Below are positions 54,459-63,066 of a DNA stretch of 64,000 bases, one piece after another. The stretch comes from Botryobacter ruber (GTDB taxonomy: Bacteria; Bacteroidota; Bacteroidia; Cytophagales; Hymenobacteraceae), in assembly GCF_003347595.2 (NCBI RefSeq), contig NZ_QCZK02000016.1, positions 1 through 64,000 on the forward strand. Direction: 5' to 3'. Every line of letters begins with the position of its first letter. Within the stretch, counting starts at the first letter, position 1. The notes under the pieces were generated by a model, which was not told where the DNA came from, searched no databases, and was given only the letters and a program-made list of their open reading frames with translations. The position numbers were made by a program, and so were the translations under genes.

Positions 54459-55001
54459 TCAGTAGCAGCTCTGGTCCATCAGCTCCAGTTTGGCAACGGG
54501 AAAACCTTTCTTCCGGGCCTGCTCCACCAGTTGCTGATAGGTAGCTTCGTCCATAGCAGGTGTGCGCGACAAGACCCAGAGGCTCCCGCGGTCGGGCGAG
54601 CCTACCAGCACATGACTGTAGTCGTCGGCCAGTTCCAGAATCCAGTAATCGCCTTTAAAGGGCCAGAAAAACTGCACCTTCAGTTTACTGTTGTTGCTGC
54701 CCTCCACCGGAAAAGCCTTTCCGGAAACATCGCTCACCTCGCCTGTGGAGCTGTTTTTGCGGCAGGCATTGTATACCTCCACATAGCCTTCGGAATTCAG
54801 TTTGTACTCGGCAGTTGTGCAGTGGCAGCCTCTCGAGAACCGCTGCGGGATAGACGCGATTTCATACCACCTGCCCGCATAGCGTTTCAGGTCTACAGCA
54901 GGCACCGTCTCTAAAGGAGGATGATTCCCGCAACTGCTTACTGCAATTGCTATCAGCACAGCAGTGATGCCCATGAAAAAAATTCTTTTTACGTTCACCA
55001 T
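54459..55001 (-). CDS. blc: Bacterial lipocalin (Blc-type lipoprotein)
   Basis: This 180-residue lipoprotein has lipobox AVSSC (Cys24) and the lipocalin motif AGRWYEIASIPQRFSRGCHCTTAEY (partly quoted), with YWILELADDYSHVLVGSPDRGSLWVLSR in the barrel. Blc proteins bind fatty acids or lysophospholipids at the outer membrane and are made under envelope stress. It follows the GNAT gene by 3 bp, so the two are probably one transcript. Confidence 0.92.
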   Translation of the reverse strand: MVNVKRIFFMGITAVLIAIAVSSCGNHPPLETVPAVDLKRYAGRWYEIASIPQRFSRGCHCTTAEYKLNSEGYVEVYNACRKNSSTGEVSDVSGKAFPVEGSNNSKLKVQFFWPFKGDYWILELADDYSHVLVGSPDRGSLWVLSRTPAMDEATYQQLVEQARKKGFPVAKLELMDQSCY

Positions 55002-55004
55002 AAG

Positions 55005-55436
55005 CTACAACTGTTTTGCCATCTTGTAATGCTGAATACTCCCCCAGAGCAGGTACGATTTTTCTACCACCTCGTAATTGTTCCGGCGGTAAAAGTTAAC
55101 GGCATAATCCCGGGCCTGCAGTGTCATGGTAGTAGCGCCAAGCTCCCGCGCCCGGTTCTCCAGGTACTCGACCAGCAGGTTTCCCAGTCCCTGGCCCTGC
55201 AAATCTTCCCGAATGCCCATAAACCGCAGCTGTCCCTCCTGGGGCGTGTTCAGGTGCAGCCGGCAAACACCGGCGGGTTCACCGGCATCGTCCAGCAGCA
55301 GGGCATGAATGGCAGAAGCATCGTCGTCGGCACGTTCGCTGCCTTCGGGCTGGTTCCAGGGGCGGCGCAGCGTGTCGTAGCGCAGGCGGTAATATGCTTC
55401 CAGGGCTTCGGGTGTAGCGGGTTCTACTATCTTCAT
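55005..55436 (-). CDS. GNAT family N-acetyltransferase
   Basis: This 143-residue GNAT enzyme carries the acetyl-CoA loop REDLQGQGLGNLLVEY and the closing ARDYAVNFYRRNNYEVVEKSY. It resembles the ElaA-like group. Substrate is unknown. The ATG at 55436 is used, one codon inside the longer frame, which begins with TTG. It is 3 bp upstream of the lipocalin gene. Confidence 0.85.
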   Translation of the reverse strand: MKIVEPATPEALEAYYRLRYDTLRRPWNQPEGSERADDDASAIHALLLDDAGEPAGVCRLHLNTPQEGQLRFMGIREDLQGQGLGNLLVEYLENRARELGATTMTLQARDYAVNFYRRNNYEVVEKSYLLWGSIQHYKMAKQL

Positions 55437-55489
55437 CAACTAAGTGGTTAAATGGGTTGAATACGGGCTTTCATGGCTTTGGGCGTTTT

Positions 55490-55521
55490 GCTGCAGCAGC
55501 CACCATAGCCTCTGCTCCTCC
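55490..55521 (+). repeat. 30-bp intergenic repeat, forward copy
   Basis: GCAGCAGCCACCATAGCCTC followed by TGCTCCTCC, between the divergent GNAT and yajQ genes. Confidence 0.75.
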
Positions 55522-55613
55522 ATCTTAGACTCACAAATAACGCTGCTTTGCTTCTCAGGCAGGCTACCGAACAAATTAACGCATCAACCATTTAACAATT
55601 AAGCCAATTAAAA

Positions 55614-55621
55614 TAACTTTG
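55614..55621 (+). promoter_or_regulatory. -7 promoter box before yajQ
   Basis: TAACTTTG fits TAnnTTTG, about 55 bp before the yajQ start. Confidence 0.5.
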
Positions 55622-55676
55622 TCCGCGTTTAAACGTGTAATTCAATTTCTGAAATCAAGTACAAGCATAAAAAACT

Positions 55677-56174
55677 ATGGCATCTTTCGACATCGTAAGC
55701 AAGGTTGATCCGCAAACCATGGATAACGCCGTAAACACGGCCCGCAAAGAAATCATGAACCGTTACGACTTCCGCGATACCAAAGGTTCGCTGGAGTACG
55801 ACAAAAAATCCAGCGAAGTACACATTGCCATGGAAAACGAGATGCGCCTGCAGCATACGGAGGATGTACTGATTGGCAAAATGGTAAAACAGGGCCTCGA
55901 CGCCACCGCACTCGACTTTTCGAAAGAGCACTACCAGTCGGGCGCTATGGTAAAGAAAGAGATCAAGGTAAAAGCAGGCATCGATAAAGAAACATCCAAA
56001 AAGATCATGAAGCTGATAAAAGACAGCAAACTGAAAGTATCGGCTGCCATCATGGACGAGCAGATCCGGGTAACCGGCAAAAAAATAGACGACCTGCAGG
56101 CCGTTATCGCCCTGCTGCGCGCCAATACCGAAGAGATCGGCATGCCCCTGCAGTATGTCAACATGAAAAGTTAG
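55677..56174 (+). CDS. yajQ: YajQ family nucleotide-binding protein
   Basis: This 165-residue protein fits the YajQ family, which has two ferredoxin-like domains and binds cyclic di-GMP or nucleic acid in some species. The opening SFDIVSKVDPQTMDNAVNTA and RYDFRDTKGSLEYDKK are diagnostic, as is the PLQYVNMKS end. The last codon (AGT) and the stop (TAG) lie inside the 56.2 kb copy of the long inverted repeat. Confidence 0.95.
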   Translation: MASFDIVSKVDPQTMDNAVNTARKEIMNRYDFRDTKGSLEYDKKSSEVHIAMENEMRLQHTEDVLIGKMVKQGLDATALDFSKEHYQSGAMVKKEIKVKAGIDKETSKKIMKLIKDSKLKVSAAIMDEQIRVTGKKIDDLQAVIALLRANTEEIGMPLQYVNMKS

Positions 56175-56380
56175 AAAGTTTGGGAGTTAGAGAGTTTGGG
56201 AGTTTAGGAGGTAGAGAGGTAGAGAGGTAGTGACTTTGGTAGGGGTTGAAAATCTTCAACCCTTTCACGAACCACAAGCAAACCTAAATAACAATCCTGC
56301 AGTTCTTTAAATCTTCTTCATCCTGTTCAGACAAACCTAATCCTGGAAATTCTAAAATTCTGTAAATCCTGATTCAGACA
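56169..56380 (+). repeat. Left copy of a 200-bp inverted repeat pair
   Basis: Starts at AGTTAG (last Ser codon and stop of yajQ). It runs through purine-rich GTTTGGGAG/GAGAGGTAG strings, then GGTTGAAAATCTTCAACCC, and ends near GATTCAGACA. The reverse complement of 62155-62354 matches it over nearly the whole length with scattered differences. The same gap also holds ATCC/TTCAGACAAA strings to about 56430. Confidence 0.85.
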
Positions 56381-56449
56381 AAAAATCCTGATCATCCATA
56401 AATCTTCTTAATCCTGTTCAAGACAAAAAATTGCAAACGAAAAACCTAT

Positions 56450-56479
56450 CTGCAGCAGCCACCATACCCGCTGCTCCTG
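56450..56479 (+). repeat. 30-bp intergenic repeat, forward copy
   Basis: CTGCAGCAGCCACCATACCC followed by GCTGCTCCTG, just before terC. Confidence 0.75.
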
Positions 56480-56505
56480 TTACATATAACCGATAACTAA
56501 AATCA

Positions 56506-57279
56506 ATGGAAATATTTGCGAATCCCGACACCTGGATCAGCTTGCTGACGCTTACTTTTATGGAGGTGGTGCTCGGTATTGATAACATCGTTTTTATCTC
56601 GATTGTGGTAGGCCGTCTGCCACAGGCAGAACAAGGCCGCGGGCGCACCATCGGGCTCACACTCGCCCTGGTGTTCCGGATCATGCTGTTGCTGGGCATC
56701 TCCTGGATTGTAAATGCCAACACGCCACTGTTCACCATCGATGTGCCTTTTGTAGAAAATGATTTTCCTGTTTCGTGGCGCGACATTATCCTGTTTGCCG
56801 GCGGCTTATTCCTGCTGGCTAAAAGCACCACCGAAATTCATAACAAGCTGGAAGGAGAGGAAGAAGGACACGGAGGCGCTGCAAAACACGGCACCCTTTC
56901 TAAAATCATCGTCCAGATTATCCTCATCGATATCGTGTTCTCGTTCGACTCCATCCTGACAGCGGTAGGACTGGCGCAGCACGTGGAGGTGATGATTGTG
57001 GCAGTTATTCTGGCCATGGGCATCATGCTGATTTTTGCCAAAATGGTGAGCGACTTCGTAAACGAACACCCGACGGTTAAGATGCTGGCCCTCTCGTTCC
57101 TGATCCTGATCGGGTTTATGCTCATGGTGGAGGCTATCCACATGCACATCCCGAAAGGCTATATCTACTTCGCCATGTTCTTCTCGCTGATGGTAGAGCT
57201 GCTGAACATGAAGCTCCGCAAGCGCACCACACCGGTGCACCTGCGCCAGAACGAAGTAAAAGAACCCGGCACGCTGTAA
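56506..57279 (+). CDS. terC: TerC family membrane protein
   Basis: This 257-residue protein has seven membrane helices and the family motifs DNIVFISIVVGRLP and DIVFSFDSILTAVGL, with acidic residues in the membrane as in other TerC/Alx proteins that handle manganese or tellurite. It begins with MEIFANPDTWISLLTLT, the standard start. It is followed by a strong terminator. Confidence 0.94.
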   Translation: MEIFANPDTWISLLTLTFMEVVLGIDNIVFISIVVGRLPQAEQGRGRTIGLTLALVFRIMLLLGISWIVNANTPLFTIDVPFVENDFPVSWRDIILFAGGLFLLAKSTTEIHNKLEGEEEGHGGAAKHGTLSKIIVQIILIDIVFSFDSILTAVGLAQHVEVMIVAVILAMGIMLIFAKMVSDFVNEHPTVKMLALSFLILIGFMLMVEAIHMHIPKGYIYFAMFFSLMVELLNMKLRKRTTPVHLRQNEVKEPGTL

Positions 57280-57300
57280 CAGCTCCCGGAACAAGTCATT

Positions 57301-57337
57301 AAAAGTGGCCCCGCCTGTTGCTGGTGGGGCCACTTTT
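57301..57337 (+). terminator. Terminator of terC
   Basis: A 12-bp stem AAAAGTGGCCCC/GGGGCCACTTTT (57301-57312 with 57326-57337), 22 bp past the terC stop. Confidence 0.9.
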
Positions 57338-57424
57338 GCATTTTTGGTACGACAACATGGTATTGTAATTCAACCAAATTCATATATTAGAGTATTACTA
57401 TAGCAGTTGTTGTACACCAGCTCT

Positions 57425-59722
57425 ATGTCGTTTCGGAATAGCCTGATTGCCGTTTTTCTGCTGATCGCCTTAACCGGCCTTTCCTGGTTAAGCAGCTACG
57501 TAGTGCGTGCCCCCGAAGCGCTTCCTGCCGATGCGCCCTTGCATGAATTTTCGGCGGAAAGGGCCATGGAACACGTGCGCCATGTCGCGCGGCAGCCCCA
57601 CCCCATGGGCACGGCAGCGCATGCCCGGGTGCGGAACTACCTGCTTCGCCAGTTACAACAGCTCGACCTGCAGACAGAAGTACAGGAAGCCACCGTGGCC
57701 AACCAGGCGGGCGGAACAGCCAACCTGGGCTATGTGTACAACCTGATGGGCCGCATGGAGGGACGCACCCGCGGCAAAGCCGTGCTGCTGGTAGCACATT
57801 ACGACTCGCAGGCAAACACTCCCGGAGCCGGCGACGACGGGGCAGGCATAGCCGCTTTGCTAGAAACAGCCCGCGCCCTGCGGGTGGGCGAGCCGCTCCA
57901 GCACGATGTCATTTTCCTGATGACGGATGGCGAAGAGTATGGCCTGTATGGTGCGAAAGCTTTCCTGCGCCACCCTTGGGCTAAAGATGTGGGCGTGGTG
58001 GTAAACGTAGAAGCCCGCGGCAACAGCGGCCCCAGCATGACCTTCGAGATGAGCCCGGAAAACGGATGGGTGATAGAGCAGTTTGCGCAGGCAGCTCCCT
58101 ATCCCTTTGCCAGTTCGCTCATGTACGAGGTATACCGCCAGATGCCCAACGACACCGACTTTACTGTTTTTAAAGATGCCGGCTACACCGGCGTAAACTC
58201 CGCCTTCATCGACGGGTACGTGCACTACCACAAAATAACCGACACCCCCGAAAACCTGGACAAGAACAGCCTGCAACACCATGGCAGCAACATGCTGGCG
58301 CTGGCCCGCCACTTCGGCAGCATCCCCCTCGACAATACCAAGGCCCAGGACAAAGTGTTTTTCAACCCGGCAGGCAGCTGGCTGGTACAGTACCCGGCGT
58401 GGCTTAACCTGCTGTGGGTGGCGCTCACCGTATTGCTGCTGCTGGTCACGTACCAGGTGGGGCTGCGCCGGCAGGCGCTTACGCTGCAGCAGGTGCTTAC
58501 CGGTTTGTTGCTGGCAGTGGTTATGGTGGCAGCAGCTGCCGGGCTTTTTTACCTGCTGAACAACTTTGTAGTAAGCCAGTTGCCATATACCCGCAGCAGC
58601 GTTTACCATCCCGATAACTTTGTAGTAGCTTACCTGCTCCTGGCACTCGGCCTGGTGCTGCTGCTGAGTTGGCTGGCCTTGCGCCGGGTGCGCCTCTTTT
58701 CGCTGGTGCTGGGTGCTTACCTGCTCTGGAGCTGCCTGATGCTGGGCCTCTTCTTCCTGATGCCTGCTGGCGTTTACCTGCTCCTTTTCCCGCTGCTGTT
58801 CTGCCTGGCAGGCACCCTGCTGGTATTCCTGCTGAACCAGCACAGGCGGGATGTAAGCTGGCTTTTTGCACTGCTTTTACTTGGAGCCGGCCTGCCTGCC
58901 CTGTTCATGCTGATGCCTATCGTGCGCCTGCTGTTTATCGTATTCTCCCTGCAGTTCCCGTTGCCGATGGTGGTGCTGTTCGTGCTGCTGCTGTTCCTGT
59001 TCCTGCCCTTGCTGCACATTATGGAACGCAGCTTTAGCTGGCGCCTCGTACCGCTGCTGCCCCTGTTCCTGCTGCTGGCTGGAGGCATACAAGTAGCCCG
59101 CGCAATTGCTGCAGAAACACCAGGCCCGGAAACGCCCCTGCAAAGCTATGTTTCGTACTACCTGAACACCGATACCGGCCAGGCTTTCTGGGCCTCTGCC
59201 CGCCCGCGCACCGATGCCTGGAACAAGCAATTCTTCCCAAACCCTGAAACTGGAAGGCTGTCGGAGGTATACCCGATAGCGGCACGCATGTACCTCAAAA
59301 ACAACGCAACACCTGTAGCGCTTGAAACCCCTGTGGCTACCCTGCAAAAGGATTCTATCGCGGCAGGCGATCGGTTCCTGGAAATAAAACTTCACTCGCC
59401 ACGCCAGGCGGCCCACCTGGAGGTGGTACTGCAGCCACAAAACGAAAATGAACTGAAGGTAAAAGTAAACGGGGAGGAACTGTTGCTACAACCGCTTCAG
59501 GAAACAGGCGCTCCCAATTACTTTTTCCGGTTGAACGGGCTACCGCAGCACAAAGAGGTAAGCCTGGAAGTAAGGCTACAGCAGAACAACCGCCTGCGCC
59601 TGTTCCTTTACGACCAGAGCATTGGCATCCCGGGGCAGCTTGTAAAAAAACCCATGCCCGCTTACGTAACGCCGGCCTGGGATGGCAATTTATCAGTAGT
59701 AGGAAAGAGTTACACTTTCTGA
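57425..59722 (+). CDS. M28 family membrane metallopeptidase
   Basis: This 765-residue protein has an N-terminal membrane anchor (about 8-27), an M28 zinc aminopeptidase domain to about 330, and then seven or eight membrane helices and a final periplasmic part. Metal ligands are His125 in AHYDSQA, Asp137 in GAGDDGAGI and Glu170/171 in MTDGEEYG; DTDFTVF and YVHYHKITDTPEN complete the site. Such membrane M28 enzymes resemble the vacuolar Pff1 group. The start is ATG at 57425; the longer frame begins with TTG. Confidence 0.92.
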   Translation: MSFRNSLIAVFLLIALTGLSWLSSYVVRAPEALPADAPLHEFSAERAMEHVRHVARQPHPMGTAAHARVRNYLLRQLQQLDLQTEVQEATVANQAGGTANLGYVYNLMGRMEGRTRGKAVLLVAHYDSQANTPGAGDDGAGIAALLETARALRVGEPLQHDVIFLMTDGEEYGLYGAKAFLRHPWAKDVGVVVNVEARGNSGPSMTFEMSPENGWVIEQFAQAAPYPFASSLMYEVYRQMPNDTDFTVFKDAGYTGVNSAFIDGYVHYHKITDTPENLDKNSLQHHGSNMLALARHFGSIPLDNTKAQDKVFFNPAGSWLVQYPAWLNLLWVALTVLLLLVTYQVGLRRQALTLQQVLTGLLLAVVMVAAAAGLFYLLNNFVVSQLPYTRSSVYHPDNFVVAYLLLALGLVLLLSWLALRRVRLFSLVLGAYLLWSCLMLGLFFLMPAGVYLLLFPLLFCLAGTLLVFLLNQHRRDVSWLFALLLLGAGLPALFMLMPIVRLLFIVFSLQFPLPMVVLFVLLLFLFLPLLHIMERSFSWRLVPLLPLFLLLAGGIQVARAIAAETPGPETPLQSYVSYYLNTDTGQAFWASARPRTDAWNKQFFPNPETGRLSEVYPIAARMYLKNNATPVALETPVATLQKDSIAAGDRFLEIKLHSPRQAAHLEVVLQPQNENELKVKVNGEELLLQPLQETGAPNYFFRLNGLPQHKEVSLEVRLQQNNRLRLFLYDQSIGIPGQLVKKPMPAYVTPAWDGNLSVVGKSYTF

Positions 59723-60068
59723 TTCCTAAATCAGGTTAGGCCACAACCCGGTTTAACTTCCAGCCTTTTTCTCCGGCAACTTCAGCCTCATCGCGCCGGT
59801 TTTAATTTTTTTTAATCAGGCAGAAAAAAGAGACAGCCAAAAAAAATAATTGCACGTAAACAACTCCAGATGTTGTTATTCCCTTTCGCAAGTCATATGT
59901 TAACAGGCAGCAAGGCAAATGCAGTATCAGATTCATCGTATTCCAGGCAAACTTCAACAGCTTCCTTTTTATAATTACTGATGAGAGGCGGGCAATCGCC
60001 AAACGCCCGGTAAGGCAGCTTCAGTATTTGTAATTATATCTTTTTTCACCTTTATAATACTAATAGCT
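59723..60068. other. Intergenic region without a gene
   Basis: 346 bp, AT-rich in its right part. A 66-residue minus-strand frame at 59802-60002 has a hydrophobic end but a weak start and no match. I see no promoter I could assign safely. Confidence 0.3.
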
Positions 60069-61118
60069 ATGCAGAATTCTTTTTACACAAAAAGCATTTG
60101 CCACTTCTGCCAGCCCTTGCTGAAAGTGGCCCTGGGCTGTGCCCTGCTTCTAAGTGCCGGCCAGGTTCTTGCACAAAATGAGCCATGGAATGTTTACACA
60201 GGCGATGTCATGCCCAATGAATCCACGCCGGCCTTCGTCCTTTCCAGTGTAAACCCAGCCGCATCAGCCGAACTGCCTGCCATTGTTCCAGCAGAACAGT
60301 CTATCATCGAAAATCCGGACATGCCGGGCAATAAGGTGCTGAGCTTTAAAATTATGGGCGCTCCAAACCACGTCCAGTTCCTGTGGCGCCGGAATTTCCC
60401 GGACCCACCTGCCGCCCCTACCGCAGCTACCGTTGTGGTCAAGGCAAAGGGTCTGCCGGGAGTCGACAGGGTATTTGAAATGGACCTGGACTTTGCCGGC
60501 ACCCGCGGTGGTTTTATTATTTATTCAAATGGCACTTACACTATAAGAGGAAACAGTGAGTCTTTCAGCCTGGGCGCCGGCTTCGATCCGATGCAGTGGC
60601 ACACCTACCGCTTCACCAAAACTGCAAGCAACGCCAGCTTTTACTTAGATGAAAACCCAACACCGATTGCTACGGCCACGATTGCCGCAGATACCAGAAC
60701 AAATAACTACTTCCGGTTCGGAGACGGTAACAGCGACCCCACCACCGGCGCCCTGTTCGATTGGGTTATCTGGGATAATACTGGAGCTTATTCGCCGGCG
60801 CAAAAGGCGCTACCTTCCGCCACTGTTTTAGCGGTTACACCAGACGCCGTTACCCCGGCCAGCACCTCTATTTACCCGAACCCCTTAAACGGCAGCCGCC
60901 AGGCGCTCGTACGCTTCAGTCTGCCAACTGCATCTGATGTTAATATCCAGATTTTTGATATTACAGGCAAGAAAGTAGGCCAACCACATGCCTTCCGCAA
61001 CCTGAAGCCTGACGATCATGAACTTGCCATTCCGGTAGCGGATCTAACGGGAGGGATTTATTTCTTCCAGATAAGCACCAGCAAGTACACGGCTACACAG
61101 AAACTGATTGTGCGATAG
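60069..61118 (+). CDS. Secreted protein with type IX sorting tail
   Basis: This 349-residue protein has a signal peptide (about 1-36, ending VLAQNEPW). The middle part is beta-rich and fits a LamG/concanavalin-like domain (VFEMDLDFAGTRGGFIIYSNG and MQWHTYRFTKTASNASFYLD). A type IX tail covers about 265-349 (SIYPNPLNGSRQALVRF to QKLIVR). It should be exported by the Gld system encoded at the left of the window. Function is unknown. Confidence 0.82.
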   Translation: MQNSFYTKSICHFCQPLLKVALGCALLLSAGQVLAQNEPWNVYTGDVMPNESTPAFVLSSVNPAASAELPAIVPAEQSIIENPDMPGNKVLSFKIMGAPNHVQFLWRRNFPDPPAAPTAATVVVKAKGLPGVDRVFEMDLDFAGTRGGFIIYSNGTYTIRGNSESFSLGAGFDPMQWHTYRFTKTASNASFYLDENPTPIATATIAADTRTNNYFRFGDGNSDPTTGALFDWVIWDNTGAYSPAQKALPSATVLAVTPDAVTPASTSIYPNPLNGSRQALVRFSLPTASDVNIQIFDITGKKVGQPHAFRNLKPDDHELAIPVADLTGGIYFFQISTSKYTATQKLIVR

Positions 61119-61136
61119 GTTTGTGCGCAATAACTG

Positions 61137-61183
61137 AAGCGGAGCACCGGCTGAAAAAACCAGCTGGTGCTCCGCTATCTTTT
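61137..61183 (+). terminator. Terminator between convergent genes
   Basis: A 16-bp stem with one wobble pair (61137-61152 with 61160-61175) and a T run, 18 bp after the secreted protein gene. Confidence 0.85.
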
Positions 61184-61189
61184 TTCAAA

Positions 61190-61861
61190 TTATTTCCACA
61201 GCTCCGCCGACTTACGTGCCACCCGGAAGAACAGCTCTTTCTCCAGCCCGGCCAACTGCCGCGCCTCCTGCTCCGGATATCCGTTCTCGATGGCGTTCAG
61301 GTAATCGTAATACAGCTGTGCCAGCTCCAGCGAATCGTCCTCCAGCAGTTCCACAAACTCCTCGTGCAGCATCTGCTCCGGCTCAAATACTTTGGAAGGA
61401 TATAATTTGTCGAGCTGGTAGATCAGGTATTTTTTGGAACCGGAATCCGGCTGGTTTATAAACAGCTCGTCCTCGTCATCCGGTTCTTCCTCTTCGTCTT
61501 CATCCTCTTCGTCCTCTTCCTCCTCATCTTCCAGGGCCATCGGTTCGTACACCACAATGTCGTAGCTCAGCAGTTCCAGGTATTCATCAAACTGCTCTTT
61601 GATAGGAATAACGGTAGGTATTTCATAGTCGCTGTTCAGGATATCGGCCACATGGAGCGCCATTTCTTTTCCCTTCTCGCCGGCGCCAATCAGAATCTGG
61701 TTAAACTGCGTGAAGTCGCAGCCCAGGTAAATGAACTTATACTCTTCATCCAGCATGGTGAAGCACCAGAGGGTCAGGTACTCGGTATCGTCGATGACAA
61801 CGGTATCGATGTAAAGTTCATTCAGCAGCACATATTGCGGCGTATACTCCGGAGTATTCAT
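61190..61861 (-). CDS. Acidic hypothetical protein
   Basis: This 223-residue soluble protein has no signal peptide. A long acidic run (EDEEEEDEEDEDEEEEPDDED, partly quoted) sits near residues 105-130, flanked by two folded parts with patterns such as YTPQYVLLNELYIDTVVID and LFRVARKSAELWK at the end. No family is recognised. Convergent to the type IX cargo gene, with a terminator between them. Confidence 0.6.
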   Translation of the reverse strand: MNTPEYTPQYVLLNELYIDTVVIDDTEYLTLWCFTMLDEEYKFIYLGCDFTQFNQILIGAGEKGKEMALHVADILNSDYEIPTVIPIKEQFDEYLELLSYDIVVYEPMALEDEEEEDEEDEDEEEEPDDEDELFINQPDSGSKKYLIYQLDKLYPSKVFEPEQMLHEEFVELLEDDSLELAQLYYDYLNAIENGYPEQEARQLAGLEKELFFRVARKSAELWK

Positions 61862-62058
61862 GAGCGGGTTGGCTTACACAAGTTAAATAGAGCGGTCTGC
61901 AGCTACAGACACAGGTTTAGTTCAGGCATATACGGCATTTTGCATGCGCATACATAGCAAGCCTTAAAAAAAATAACGGCAGCGCCCGTCCGTTGTTGCG
62001 GTTAAGGAAATAATATACCGAAATTCCTATAAACAGCCAAAAGCCGCACCAAAATTAT

Positions 62059-62090
62059 CTGCTGCACCTGCGACCACAGCCTCTGCTGCT
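62059..62090 (+). repeat. 30-bp intergenic repeat, forward copy
   Basis: CTGCTGCACCTGCGACCACA followed by GCCTCTGCTGCT, next to the right copy of the long inverted repeat. Confidence 0.75.
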
Positions 62091-62154
62091 TGTCTGAACC
62101 TTTGATTTACGGTGATTTTTCTGATTTACCTGATTTTTATCGTGCACGAATATT

Positions 62155-62354
62155 TATCTGAATCAGGATTTACAGAATTTTAGAATTTTCAGGATTGGAT
62201 TTGTTTGAACAGGAGGAAGAAGATTTAAGGAATAGCAGGATTGTTTGGGTTTGTTTGTGGTTCGTGAAAGGGTTGAAGATTTTCAACCCCTACAAAACTC
62301 CTACCTTTCTACCTCTCAAACTCCTAAACTCTCAAACTCTCTAACTTTCTAACT
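62155..62354 (-). repeat. Right copy of the 200-bp inverted repeat pair
   Basis: The reverse complement matches 56169-56380. Starting from the minus strand, AGTTAG is the last Ser codon and stop of the RNA methyltransferase gene; the same TTAG-rich strings, GGTTGAAAATCTTCAACCC and GATTCAG follow in the same order. Confidence 0.85.
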
Positions 62355-62882
62355 CGCAACCGTTTTGCTCAGAAAATCCCAGACCACCACGCCCGTCGCT
62401 ACCGATATGTTGAGCGAGTGTTTGGTGCCGAACTGCGGAATTTCCAGCACCACATCCGACAGGCTCACCACGTCCTGCTCCACGCCGAACACCTCGTTGC
62501 CGAGCACAAAGGCGTAGTGCTGCCCCGGCTCCGGCTGAAACTGGTTTAACATCGTGCTGTTCTCGGCCTGCTCCACCGACACGATTTTTACTCCCTGCGC
62601 CTGCAGCTCTTTTACGAGCGTGAGGGTGTCGGGCACATGCTCCCATTCCACCGACTCGGTGGCTCCTAAAGCTGTTTTCTCGATATCGCGGTGGGGTGGG
62701 GTGCCGGTGATGCCGCAGAGGTAAACCTTTTCTACCATAAAGGCATCGGCCGTCCGGAACACCGAACCGACATTATTCAGGCTCCGCACATTGTCGAGCA
62801 CCAAGACTAACGGTAATTTTTTCTTATTTTTGAAGTCCTCAACCGAATCGCGGTTCAGGTCGTCCATGGATAGTTTGCGCAC
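62349..62882 (-). CDS. SpoU/TrmH family RNA methyltransferase
   Basis: This 177-residue enzyme belongs to the SPOUT (SpoU/TrmH) RNA methyltransferases, which methylate ribose or bases in tRNA or rRNA using S-adenosylmethionine. Motifs LVLDNVRSLNNVGSVFRTADAF, FVLGNEVFGVEQDV and IPQFGTKHSLNISVATG (each partly quoted) are the three family blocks. Target nucleotide is unknown. The start is GTG at 62882 (MRKLSMDDLNRD), which fits related proteins better than ATG at 62867. Its last codon and stop lie inside the long inverted repeat. Confidence 0.92.
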   Translation of the reverse strand: MRKLSMDDLNRDSVEDFKNKKKLPLVLVLDNVRSLNNVGSVFRTADAFMVEKVYLCGITGTPPHRDIEKTALGATESVEWEHVPDTLTLVKELQAQGVKIVSVEQAENSTMLNQFQPEPGQHYAFVLGNEVFGVEQDVVSLSDVVLEIPQFGTKHSLNISVATGVVVWDFLSKTVAS

Positions 62883-62916
62883 AGTATTTTCTTTTTGTTT
62901 CCGGAGAGGCCATTTT

Positions 62917-62953
62917 CTGCAGCAGAGGAGGCAGCACGAATACTGCTCCTGCT
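62917..62953. repeat. Degenerate copy of the 30-bp repeat
   Basis: GCAGAGGAGGCAGCACGAAT followed by ACTGCTCCTGCT resembles the reverse form of the repeat in shortened form. Assigned with low weight. Confidence 0.35.
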
Positions 62954-63066
62954 AGGTTTTTATGCTACGGCAGCCTTTCCGGTTGCAAAGGTGAGGCAGA
63001 TCCGGCAGAAATCATAACCGAATACGCAGGAACAGGAAGGGGCGGAAAGGCAATAAGCTTTAGCTG

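Noticed and set aside
59802-60002. 66-codon minus-strand frame with a hydrophobic end
   Set aside because: AT-rich gap, no convincing start or family; kept only as a remark in the intergenic entry.
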